Origin: Pipra filicauda
Taxonomy: Eukaryota > Chordata > Aves > Passeriformes > Pipridae
DNA: 64,000 nt
Reading direction: 5' to 3'
NCBI RefSeq assembly: GCF_003945595.2
Contig: NW_024103873.1
Location: forward strand, 372,001-436,000
Part shown: positions 1 through 12,100 of the stretch, in pieces
How positions within the stretch are numbered: position 1 is the stretch's first letter
Layout of the letters: every line of letters starts with the position of its first letter
Notes under the pieces: model-generated
Told to the model about the DNA's origin: nothing
The model's database searches: none
What the model saw: only the letters and a program-made list of their open reading frames with translations
Made by a program: the position numbers and the translations under genes

Positions 1-138
1 GCCCGCCGCCGAGCTCACCACGGCTGTGCCAGTCTGCGTGCAGTTTGAGAACAAGTCTTGTGTCAGCCTCAACATCACTTTCAAGTATGAGAAGAACCCG
101 GTTATATCAGACATCAACCCCAAAAAGAGCCAAATCAG
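1..138 (+). CDS. PLXND1: PLXND1 exon a (IPT region, 5' end cut by window)
   Basis: Frame starts at base 2. It encodes an IPT segment with [10 protein letters not shown] and [13 protein letters not shown]. The donor GTGAGA begins at 139. The exon ends two bases into a codon (AG), completed by T of the next exon. Confidence 0.93.
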
Positions 139-3100
139 GTGAGATCCTGCCCCAGCCAAGACAGCCTGTGAATGAGAGGGTCAGTTCCAGGCTGGGGGGA
201 GAGGGTCCTGCTGGGAGAAAGGGGCTTTCCAACCCTGGAACTGGACACATTACCTTGCAGATGGGTACAGAGGGCACTGCAGCTTGCTCTCAGGGTGCTC
301 CAGGGCACCCCAGCACGGGAGTAGAAGAGGTCTCACACACCAGGACTGTCCATAGCTTGTTTTGATGCATTTAGGAGTGGAAAAATGTCAGCCTTAGTAC
401 CTGTACCATGCATACCCGGTGGGTGCTTTAGAGAGGTTTCAGGTGGGAGCTTAATGAGACCCTGAGGATTTTTCTTGGCAGTAAAACTGTAGGAGGATAA
501 GATGAGATTTGTACTTTTGGATTTCAGCCTTCTCCAAGGTCACAGTATTTAATTTTTAAAGTGTGTTGCTTTTAATTTCACGTCTCTCTGTGGAGCACTC
601 AGGCTTCTGTTCCTTTGGATATCATAGTGAAATCCCACCCTCCTCAGCTGTGAAGCCTGGAAAATCCAGGGCTGACCAGGAAATCTGGGACGCCAGCAGC
701 TGTGCCGGCAGGACCTTGGTGGAAGCAGCACACCCAGGGGCGAGCACGAGCAGGCTCTGGTGCTCTGATCCTTGGAACAAAGCCGCCTCTCGGCATTCCC
801 AAGCACAGCGCCAAGGCCGCAGGCTGTGGGAATGTTAGTGGAAAGGCAGAGTCATGACTCATCGAGGCTCAGCCCCTTGCAGGCTCCCAACTGCTGAGTG
901 TCGAGAGTGCTGTCTAAAAAGAGACAGGGGAAGAATGTCCCTGCTTGTAGTCACAAGGGAAACCACTGGCATATTTCTCCATCACCTTAGTCTGCTTCCT
1001 TACAGCAGTTCCCAAATTTCAGAGTGCAGGGACTGTGACTTCTGCAGCCTATGTGGTGGCTTATGCAGTCTGACTGCTCGCCATGCTGCTGGGCTGTTGA
1101 CCATGAGGGTGTCAATAACTTGTGTAAAAATTTAGCTGGAACCGATTTCTGTTACCATATTGATAAAATAATAATTCGTATAAACAAAATTTAAACCAAA
1201 ACAGAAATTGTAAGCTAGTCTGCAGATGTGACAGGCTCCTAGTTAGAAACTTGGATCATAACCACCTGTGATACCCGCAGGCTTCAGAGAACCTTGGGGC
1301 CTTACGGCCAAAGTCACTGTGCCTGGAGTGCTCTTCACATAATAGGATTTGTGAGTCCTGACTGTTCCCTGGCAAATACTCTAACCAGGTCAAATATGAT
1401 ATGGAGGAAGGGTTCTCCAGCCCTTGCTCTGCCTTGTGCACATCAGTGCTGCTCGTTCATGTTGTTAGTTGACTGCACAGTGAGAGGCCCATGGGTCACA
1501 TTTTCCCCCCAGCAGGTACAAAACACAACAACTTTCATATTCTGATCTAAATCAGAAGTTCGTAGGAGATGCAGGATCCCTGTCAGCCTCTAAGGGACTT
1601 TCCCCTCTTCAAGCCTCACAGTTCTCTGCAGGTCTCTGAGTGGCAGGGACAGGGGCAGAGTCATGGGTAGGGGCAGGGGATGTCTCCTGCTGCTGGAAGA
1701 GGCCCTCCCGCTTTCCACCACAGCATCTGCTCCTCCTTCCTTCCTTCCCTGATACCATGGTAGCAGTGTGGATCCTTACTGTAAGCAGGAAGAAGACTTT
1801 GGCTGTTGGGTCACATTTTCTGCTCAAGCAGCTGGGAAACATCTCTGGGAAAAGAGATGAGGACAGGAGGGAGACAGCCATCACACCCTGCTGCTGCACT
1901 GTCCTCTGCAGTCATCCTCTCTTTCTTCCCTTCTCCTCAAAGTGGGGGCAGGATCATCACCCTGGAAGGAAGAGGCTTTGGGCTGGTCCAGAACGTGTCC
2001 ATGGCTGTCCGTGGCATCGGCAGAGAACACACGGTGGGTGTCCTGGCTGGGTGTGGCCCGGTGACAGAGTGGGGCTGTGTGTCCACTGCCAGAGGATGGC
2101 TGGGCTGTGCAGCTGAGGCCTCAGCCCACGCCTCAGGATGGGCTGAGAGCGCTCGCAGTGCTGGGTTCTGATGTTCTCGCGCTCTCCCTCTTGCAGTGCT
2201 GTAGGGTTCACACTGACACCACGATCACCTGCCCCTCTCCAGCTGCCTCCAACATCACTGTGGGGAGCAAGCCTGCCCCTGTCGACTTCTACCTCAATGG
2301 GCGCCTCTACACAGATGACCGCCCAGCTCTGGATGAGGAGATGTACCCTGAGGAGGCCCTGCACTTCAGCAAGTTCAGCCTGGAGTACTATGCTGACCCC
2401 CAGTTCTCCACAGCCAAGAAGGAGAAGTGGATCAAGCACCATCCTGGCGAGCCCTTAACTCTGGTCATACATGTAAGAGAGTGGTTGTTACAGCTCTGCT
2501 TCTCTCGGGGTGCTGCCTGCTCCCCCATGGGCAGCTCCACAGTCCTGAGTACCAGTGCAGTGACCGTCCACAGGGAGAGGAGAGAGAAGTGGGTAGCTGG
2601 GGACTGGAGAGGCAGGAGCATGTGCTTCAGGCTCAGCATGCTGCTCCTATGTGTCTCTGTCCCAGGAGATGCAGCCTGGCCTGAGGATGCCCTCTGAGAC
2701 AGAGCTGCCTGGGAGAGTGTCATAGCATGAGACTAAATGAAATACTGGATGCTAGAAAAAGAATGACCATGCACTGGCCTGAAACAAGGCAGGTGCTGCA
2801 GACGAGCCTGACAATAGGTGTTTATTCCTGCAGAAACAGATCATGCATTCTTTTGTTTTGACTACTGAATTCAGCTCAGCTCACAAGGAAGTCAGGGTGC
2901 AGCAGTTGAGTGGCCTGGACGATGAGCAATAGTAATTCAAAGGCCATTGTTCACTGCAGGATATCCTCCCTGCCTGCAACGTGCTCCAGAAATGTGCTCC
3001 CCCTTTCTCAGGCTCCACAGGCGCATCCCCTGGCTGTCCCCTCTGTTGTACATCCTTCCCCCTCCCAGGTGGGCGCTTACATCTTTATCTTCAGTGCACA

Positions 3101-6100
3101 GCAGGCCAGATCAAAAGCAGATTTTTCCAGGTTCCATGAGGGGCTTGCTCATCCCATTGCCCTATGCTGAGTGAGGAATGGGAAACAGGAAAACGGGGAA
3201 TGGCCTGGTTCTGGCTTTCCTGTGGATTGCTGGAAAAATGTCCTTGGTGAGGGAGAGTCTTCCCAGGTCTGCAAAACAGTGGGGAATATGGAAAGTAAAG
3301 CAGGAAGATCAGTTGCAATTCCAGCTGCTGCTCTGCAGCCTGACATCCTGATTCTATTTCTGTCTTTAGAAGGAGCCTGACAGCCTGGGCCTGGAGAGCA
3401 ATGAGTACCAGGTGAAAATCGGCCTGATCTCATGTGAGATCCAGATTGTTTCAGACAAAGTCATCCACTGCTCCGTCAATGAGTCGCTGAGCACCTCAGA
3501 GAGGCAGTTGCCTGTGACGGTGAGTTCCAGAGCCCCCGCACTGGGGGCGTGTAGGGCAGAGGGGTCCTGCTGCAAGCCCTGTGCGTGAGGGACCTGCCCA
3601 GCTCACCCACTGGTGACCCCGCACAAGGCTGCACAGATGGAAGGGTGCACAAAGCACACTGTGCTGGCAGCTGTCCCGGGGCAGCTGGTCAGTGGGATGG
3701 AGGCTGCCCAAGTTGTGGTGAGGGGCTACCACGCTCCAAGTCATGGGACACGGACAGTTGCCTGCTGAGGTGCTGCACTGTGCCAGGGGGAGGTGTGGCA
3801 AAGGGATCCAGAGGGAGGTTACTCAGTTCTGCTGGGGCTTGGTGAGGTCTCAGGCATGTGAGGTTTTGTCACTTGCAGTGATTTTCCGTCCCCCATGAGA
3901 TATGTTTGGGGAATTCCTTACAACTTTCAGCTAGCTGCTCTGCTCCCACCAGCAGAAGGGCCACAAATGGCTGTGACAGTCTGACCCTCACCAAGCTGGG
4001 TCCCTGCATGTGACCAGGAGTGTGAGAGGAGTACCAGGGCCGGACAGACTCATGTTGCTTCCAAGGGCTGCTGCTTTGTCACTGCAAAGACTTCGGTATT
4101 CAGGGCTTTTGTTCCTCTTTGTGTCTGCAAAATTCACCATGCTTTGGTGCTGCCCCGTTTTCCAGAGGGCTTGTCTGAAGTGCTGTGCTCGCCCTCAGTT
4201 TCCCTCATGTCATATGCAGTCCGTTGCCATCCAGGGATGTGACTGGCTCTTTGTATCTGAGAGAAAATGCCTCCACCTCTGTGGTCTGAGATGCTGCTGC
4301 CCCCTTCCTGTCCTTGTGTTGGCAGGGTTAGGGTTGGGGATGGGTGGGAGCCCGTAGTGTGGGCAGGGAGGAAAAGGAAGGCTGAAGGGACTTGAGGAGC
4401 TGTGGACTTGAGCAGCCCAGAAGAAAAGCATGAGGATGAACCACCAGTTTGCTGACAGGGTTGTCCAGTTTACTGGCAACAGTTTGAGGTATATGAAATT
4501 CTGTTGCAAACTGGAAATGTGGTAATGCAGAAGTAGCAAAATTTCCCAAGTAATTTTAATGGAAATTTTAAACGGGGTAATTTTTTTTTTTTAAAGAACT
4601 GAGAAACAGGGAAATCCCTTTGGGGAAGAAAAGGAATTTATGAGTTTGCTAGTCTTGGAGTGACATAAATCATTCAGGACAGTGCCTTAGTGGGTCCCCA
4701 GGAAGCAGGAGAATGATACCCAGACCTAAATATCACAAGACTGTTCAGAGTGCACCAGCAGTGAAAGTGCAGCTAAATAATCTGCTTGTATTCACACCTG
4801 TGCACCCTTGCTAAACCTTCAGACATGGTTCAGACCATCTCTGCCATCTCTTCCATGGGTGACTGCTGCTTTATAACACACTCAATGGCTTTGGTGACAC
4901 AGGGCAGGTGTGTGCAACGGTCCCTGTCTGGGTCTTACTAAGTATTGAGTAGACCTGTCCAGATACACAAGCTTGTCAAGGCCTTCAGACCCATCTTTGT
5001 TCATGACCAAACTGTTTAAACACTGAATTAAAGAGCAGGCATGGGATTTCTCCTCTGAAAAATGCAAAACTTTGAGTTGATGGGGGAAAAAAAAGACTGA
5101 AATCATGTTGAGGAGCAGCCTTATTGCAACATTTCAGAGGGAAGATGTGGAGATCCCCGGGCTGGGCAGGTGGCTGTGAGACTGCTGAGCAAACCTGCCC
5201 AGATGCTTGTGCAGTGCTGTGGCTCCTGTCCATGTCCAGCACCGTGGTTCTCAGACAATGTACCAGAGTGGAGACCAAAGCTCTCCCTGTCCGGAGCCTT
5301 CTGCTGGCAGTAGCTGTGCCTGTGCCAGTGCTCCCAGAGCCAGGGCTGGATTTTCCAGAGGATGGAACTGTGTGCGATGTGGCGTCTGGTGATGGAGGTG
5401 ATGAGAAGGCCCCACTTTTGGCACAGCTTTGGCTCAGCGACTGAGAATTCCAGCTGCTGGAATTTCAGGTGTTACACCAAAGGTGCCCAGGGGGCACTTT
5501 CCCAGAGGTTCTCTGTGACACAGATGTTATCATAAGATTATTCCAGCTCTTCCCTACCTTGTTTCAGGGTTTTTTTGTTCAAGTTTCTCTCACTTCTCAT
5601 TCCTTGAGAGAAGTGAAACTCACATTTCCAGAAGTGAAAGCCTTGTGTGGTCATGAGTTTTCCTTATCAGATGATGCTGTGAAATCCTTCCATCCCAAGG
5701 ACCCAAAGAGCTGTTTGTAAATGATGCCCAGTAACTTGCCAGCCTGTGATGTGTGCTGGCCTCTTCCCTTCTGGAGATCAGGAGACCCAAAGACTGAGCT
5801 CAAGTGGTTTGTGCTTGGTGTCACAAGAAGTACAAGCTGGGAGCAGAGCCAGCACCTCCTGACACACTGTTCACTGTTTTGGCCACAAGATAATTACTCC
5901 TCTATGGTCTCATTATTATTTATTTTTATTCCCTTAGTTTATTTGTATTTCAAGGACTTGAAAATTTCTTAACCCTCCTTCTCCTGGGTGGCAGCAGTTC
6001 TGCTTTAAGAGGAGAAAGGCTAGTGCAGCTGGGATCCAAAGTCTGTTCAGAGCCGTAATGGAAGTCGATGATTAGTGGAAGTGGTTTTCTAGTAGAGCAG

Positions 6101-9100
6101 CACAGGCAGTCCTGTACAGTGCCATGGGCTCTCTAGGAAAGGGCTGTCTCATTCTGGGGTGGGTATGGTGAGGCTGTGTTGTTGGCCTGCAGCTCTGCCA
6201 CTGAAGCCCCACAGTGGCCCTGGGATGGGCACTGCTGCAGCATCGTAGCCTGCCAGGAGCAGCCTCAGCAGCCCCAGGAGTTCAGGAGGTGAATTGGGCT
6301 CCCTTGAACACACAGAGTACCCAGGTCTGGCAGTGAAAGGCACAGCCTGGCCCCCCGTGGAGCCCAGGGGGCTGCGCCAGTGTGGGCAATGCGTCCTTGG
6401 GCGAAGGTCTGCTGAGCCCTGCCTGTGTCCCTCCCTGCTCCCAGCCCCTTGGCAATGTACTGCTCATCTCCTGCTTTTCCTCCCTCCTTCTCCCTTTCCA
6501 GATCCAAGTTGGAAAGTTCAACTACACAATTGCGATGCTGCACCTTGGGGGAGGAGAGACCGCAATCATTGTCTCCATCGTCATCTGCAGCATCCTGCTG
6601 GTCCTTTCTGTTGTAGGTAAGGGAAAGAATGATGCATTCCGAGGCTGTGCCGGGGTTTTTGTCATTGCGTGTGGAGTGGTGAAGGTGACTCCAAGTGCTG
6701 CAATTATGCAGTACCTGAAGTTGGTCTGGGTGCAGCAGGTAGCTGCTGTTTGTATGGCACGCAGCCAGTACCAGCACCAAGGCTCCACAGTTCCCTGCAG
6801 CACGGAGCTTTTGCTGGCTGAATCTGCAGCTCAACTCTGTTACTTGAGCCTGTGATATTCATAAACTTACCCTTTTCTCCAAAACCTTAGTAGCTACTAT
6901 AATACAAAATAAAGAAGAATGTGAGAAACTGGTCTTGGGCTCCTGCTGACTCACAGGGCTCACTCACAGGCATGACTGTCCCAGATCATCCCAGAGGTGC
7001 TCCTAGCCCGAGGTCCTGTCATCAGGAACAGGCAGTGACAGGTACCTGGCAGAGTAGGAAGAGCAGAGCCTGCATTCTTAGCTGCGGGTGTGGAGAAGGC
7101 ACACCAGTGTGCGACCCTGGGTGGAAGCTGTGCAGCACACTTCTGTTCTTGGGCTGGGGTACCTGCTCATTGCTTGCCCAGCACCACCGTGCAGCAAGAA
7201 ACGTGCCAGTTCACAGCAAATGAGTGGTTTCTAATGGGGATTTAATTTATTTTTAATAAAGGCTGTAATGCACACTATTTATTAAATGCACCACCCATCA
7301 TTAGAAACATATTTCTGGAGGCATGGGAAGAGTGTCGGACATGAACACTGTAATACAGGTGGTAAACATCCTGTATTCTGTATCCATTAATCAACTGGAA
7401 CACATTAGTATACAGTTAGCTGAATACAGACAGCCCAGACCTAAACTGAAGATGACAGTTACAGCATGATCATTATATTCCAGCTGGTTTTACTTATTTA
7501 CAGATAAATCGACAGCCGCCTGAGTAGATACCAGACTGGTGGTAGGTGTGAAACCAACTTTGGGTTTAGCTTTCTGCACCGTGTCAGAGGGAACCTCTCT
7601 GATCCCAGCTGCAGCTACTCCTGAGTCCAAAAGGCTTGTTCCCTTTCTCTTTTCCAGCACTCTTTGTGTTCTGCACAAAGAGCCGCAGAGCTGAGCGCTA
7701 CTGGCAGAAAACCCTGCTCCAGATGGAGGAGATGGAGTCGCAGATCCGGGAGGAAATCCGCAAAGGTAAGTCACCGTCTGGGCACCGAGGAGGACCCAGG
7801 GCTAGAAGGGGGATGCTGGGATAGCATTCACCTTCTGTGCTGTAGAAGTTTATAGGATTATTTATAGGAAAATTTCTGTCATTGTCTATGAGCTTCAACA
7901 GGGCTTGGGAATGAGGCTCAGTGGCTGAAAGTGTGGCTTTGCTGCTGTCCTGCTGCCTGCCTTGGGCAAGCCACTGATCTGCAGTGCAACCAGCTTCCCT
8001 GTCCTGGAGTTAATGGCCCCTAGCTGTGCCAGAGGTTTGCTTGAAGGCCATGCTAATCTTTAGTGTGGGTGCAACAGAAACTGCAGCACACTCCTGCTAG
8101 AGCAATGAGAGAAGTGATCCAGGCGTCAGCACCTGCCGTCCCACAGTCCATGACCCCATTGCGTCGGCTGAGGTCCCATCCTGTGGGAACTGCCTGCCCA
8201 GCCCCATGGTACTGGGTTCCTGGGGCAGGAATGTTCTGTCAGCGCTCGGGACAAGGTTTACAGTGCTGATGGTTAAACCCCGGTGGGAATCTGCTGCTCA
8301 GAGAAAACCCAGCTTCAACCCCCACAAGGGAACAGCTCAAGGAGGCGGAGATGAGACGTGCTGTGTTTCTGGTGCCAGCCTGTCTTGCCTGGTGGAGGAT
8401 TGGGCTCTCACCATCTGCGGGTCTCTTTGTGCAAGGTTTCGCGGAGCTGCAGACAGACATGACAGACCTGACCAAGGAGCTAAACCGCAGCCAAGGGATC
8501 CCCTTCCTGGAGTACAAGCACTTTGTCACCAGGACGTTCTTCCCCAAAGTAAGGAGACAGCGAGTGTCACGGGCACCTCATAGCACTGAGGTCCTTCCCA
8601 ACCAGATCAGGGCTCTGCTGAAGGGCTTTTACAGTGTCACAAAATCATTCCACTGTTATATATTTACTTGTCATGTATTTCAGCCTCAATTACCATCAAA
8701 AGTGGAGCCACAGCTCCTGGGGCATCAAGTAAGGTCGGGGTTGCTTGCACATGACATAGCCTGGCAGTGGCAGTGTCCTGGGAGCCATTGGACACCCTCT
8801 TCTGGAAGAGCTCTCACATGAGCAGAGTTCTGGGGACTTCTCCTTCTCCCCAAGGGCTCCAGAGTCACCTCATTCCATTCTGTGGAGATTGAAGGGTGGC
8901 TGAAGGGTGAATCTGCCATTGACATTCAGGGAGAGGGGATTTCTATTCCAGCAGGGAATTCCTGAGCATTCCCAGCAGCTCAGCCGGTCCTCAGGAGCTC
9001 TTTGGACATCTCTGTCTCTCCCTTTCCTCCCTCCCTGTGCAAGTTGGGTGCCTGGTGCTCCCAGTAAGATGTCCCTTGGGTACCCAGTCCCAGTCTGTCT

Positions 9101-12100
9101 GCCCAGAGTCCTTCTGCAGGGCGGCACCAGACACGCTGGTGCCGTCATTCCCATCAGTGGCTGCCCTGCCGCGTCGCTGTGCGCCCTTCCCCACAGCTGT
9201 ATGTCACCCCTGAGGCAGTTGTGTGTCGGTGCTGAGGAGTGAGATGATGCTTTATGACTGCAGAGTGTTTCATTAGTAGCTATTACTCAGGTTTTTCAGT
9301 TATCCACTCTCCATATCTCTGCACACTAGAGGCTTTAAGATTCAGGCTGCTATATGAATGTTAGAGATTTAAACATTTTTCCCATCTGTTTCAAAAGTTA
9401 CATATGTTAAAACACCCAGAACTCCTCTATTTTGATTTCGTCTTCTATAAAGCTTGCTCTTCTGGGAGTTTTCTAGCTGTCACATTAGTCTATTTGCAGT
9501 CTCCCTGCCCTAACAGCCTTGTGTCTGCGCAGATGTCTGCCTCTCCCCATCCTTGTGATGTTTGCTCATTCAAGAGGCTCTTGCAAAGTATTTTAAGGCT
9601 TCATAAACTATGCAAACCATCTTTGTGATGGGTGGTCTTAGTCCCAATGACATGGCTCCCATCTTGTTCCCCTGAGGTGCACAGCACACAGGGAGTCCCC
9701 GGGCAGGTGCACTGCCCTCCCCTAACACTGTGCTTGGTTCCAGTGTTCCTCTCTCTACGAGGAGTGCTACGTCCTCCCATCCCAGCAGCTCAGCTCACAG
9801 GTGGGCTCCCAGGTCCAGGAAACACATCCGCTCCTGGTGGGGGAATGGAAGGTGAGTAACCCAGTAACAGAACAAACACTTTTGGGTGTTGCTAACCATC
9901 AACACAGAGCAGCATTGGATCAGCTTTGGCTGATCAGAGAAGGCAGATCTATGGATCTGCTCTTGCATGAAGGAGCGTTGCCCTGGGATCCTTCCTGGCT
10001 CTGCTGAGGGCTCTTCTTCCTGAGATGTGTCATGCTGTGTATCACTTCAGCCTCAGTCACAGTTCCTCATAAGTGAGATTCCTCCTTTTACCAAGCAGTG
10101 ACTTGGTAAAAGCTGCTGTTGTCCCAGAGCTGGGTTTGAAGTGGACAGGGAGTAGGGATTGAAGAGTCAGAAAGTTGCTAAGGTTGGAAGGGAGATCTGC
10201 TTAAAGCATCCCCAACTAGATGAGTTTTCTGAGGGCCTCATCCAACTGTACCAAATATCCTCAAGGACAGAAATCCCACAGCCTCCTGGGGCCTTATTCC
10301 AGTGTATGACACCCTTAAAGGTGAAAACTGCCTTCCTTATATTTAGTCAATGTCCCATGCTCCATCTGGTATCCTTTGCCTCTCATCCTGGCACTGCGTT
10401 GGCAGAGAAGAGCCTGGCTCTGTCCTCTCTGCCCTGCCACGGGGCAGCTGAGGCTGCAGTAAGATCTCCCATTAGGACTTCCGAAGGCCGACCAAACCCC
10501 GCCCTCGTCACCTCTCCTGTACCACCCATTAATTTTTTTGCCAGTCCTCAGCTGCACTTGCTCCATCTGTCTCATAGTGGGGAGCCTCAAACTGACCACA
10601 GTGCTCCAGGTGTCCTGGTGAGCTCTGAACTGAGTGCAGGGGCCATTACCAGTGCCCTGCTGTGGCTCAGCTGCATGTCCCTTGCCAGGGAAACTGTTGG
10701 CTGTGTCAGGCAGAGGGAGGAAGGGCACTTCTTCTCAGTACCTCTGTGCTCAGTAGGGACATCCCTGCAGTCAAGGGGGATAAAAGCTGGAGGAAAACAA
10801 CAAGTAGGGTTTTCTCACTCTTGCTTTCTAAATTTTTTTTCAGATCCCTGAGAACTGCAGACCCAACATGGAAGAAGGAATCTCGCTGTTCTCCACCTTA
10901 CTCAACAACAAGCACTTCCTCATCGTGTTTGTCCATGCTCTTGAGCAACAGAAGGACTTTGCTGTCAGAGATAGGTATGAGCTTCAAAACCAAAGACCTG
11001 GCAGCTGGAGGAGACTGATTTCTTCCTAACCTGTAGCAATCCAGCCGTTGTCTGGGGCCATGCATTTCAGTGGATGGTTGAGTTACACTTGCCTCCCACT
11101 TTTCTATTAGAAATGGATGGCCATAAACCCTAAAGAGCACTCACTCATTTGGCTTACCAGTAAGAGAGTGCAAGCTGACCCAAGGTCCTGCAGCACTGGA
11201 AGAGTGTTGAAACTTCTAACACCATTGAGAAAGGTCATGAAAGTTGTCTGAGAGACTGCCTTTTTGTGCTAGGCTTTTTAGTGCCAGTTAGCAGTTCAGT
11301 CTTGTTGGACTGGGGCTTGAGTCCTATACGTTCTGTGTTTCAGGTGTAACCTGGCCTCCCTGCTTACAATTGCACTGCATGGGAAACTGGAGTATTACAC
11401 TAGCATCATGAAGGACCTCTTGGTAGATCTAATAGATGCTTCAGCTTCCAAAAACCCCAAGCTGATGCTGAGAAGGACGGAATCGGTGGTGGAGAAGATG
11501 CTCACCAACTGGATGTCTATCTGCATGTACAGCTATCTCAGAGTAAGAGTGCCAGTCACTGCTGCAGTGGGTGCTGGGTCAGCTCTGTGTGCAACAGTGA
11601 TGAGGGATGTGGGGACAGCCAAGGACCTGGTACCTGCCAGCAGTGCCACTTGAACGGTCACTAACTGTTGTATTGAAAAGTTCAGGTGTGAAAAAGCAAC
11701 CTGAAATTCAGTTGCTTCTCCCCTTCTGCCCAGGGCTTTGGTGAGCTCAGGCTTCATGGCAGGCCAGAGCACAGACCGATGTTTTCACTGTGCTTGAGAA
11801 GAGCCATAGGGGAGCTGAGAAATAACCAGAATGGCTGGAGGTTTGGGAAAGCACCTGGTTTCGTGTTGTTGCTGTGACCAGCTGACACAGGCCAGCAGGG
11901 TCCATCGCTGGCGTGGAAGCCCCAGTAGTTGGGAGGACCAGGAGTGTCAGGACAGGAGCTGCTCCGTGTCAGTGCCCGTTGGTGTGTGGGGCCTCTCAGG
12001 CAGAGGCATCCTTGTGGTTCCACACAGATCCGAGCAAGAGAAGGTGGGATGTCTGTCCCAGAAGCCTGACTGTCTTCCTGACTGTGATAAAAAGGAAAAT

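Larger units (their letters stand above)
139..9743 (+). other. PLXND1 introns, exons a-h
   Basis: Apart from exons b-g this stretch is intron: 139-1942, 2034-2196, 2473-3369, 3520-6501, 6617-7657, 7766-8435 and 8549-9743. I see no other gene, RNA gene or recognisable repeat. A T-run is at 4580-4593. The open frames here overlap exons in the wrong frame or lack any family resemblance. Confidence 0.7.
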
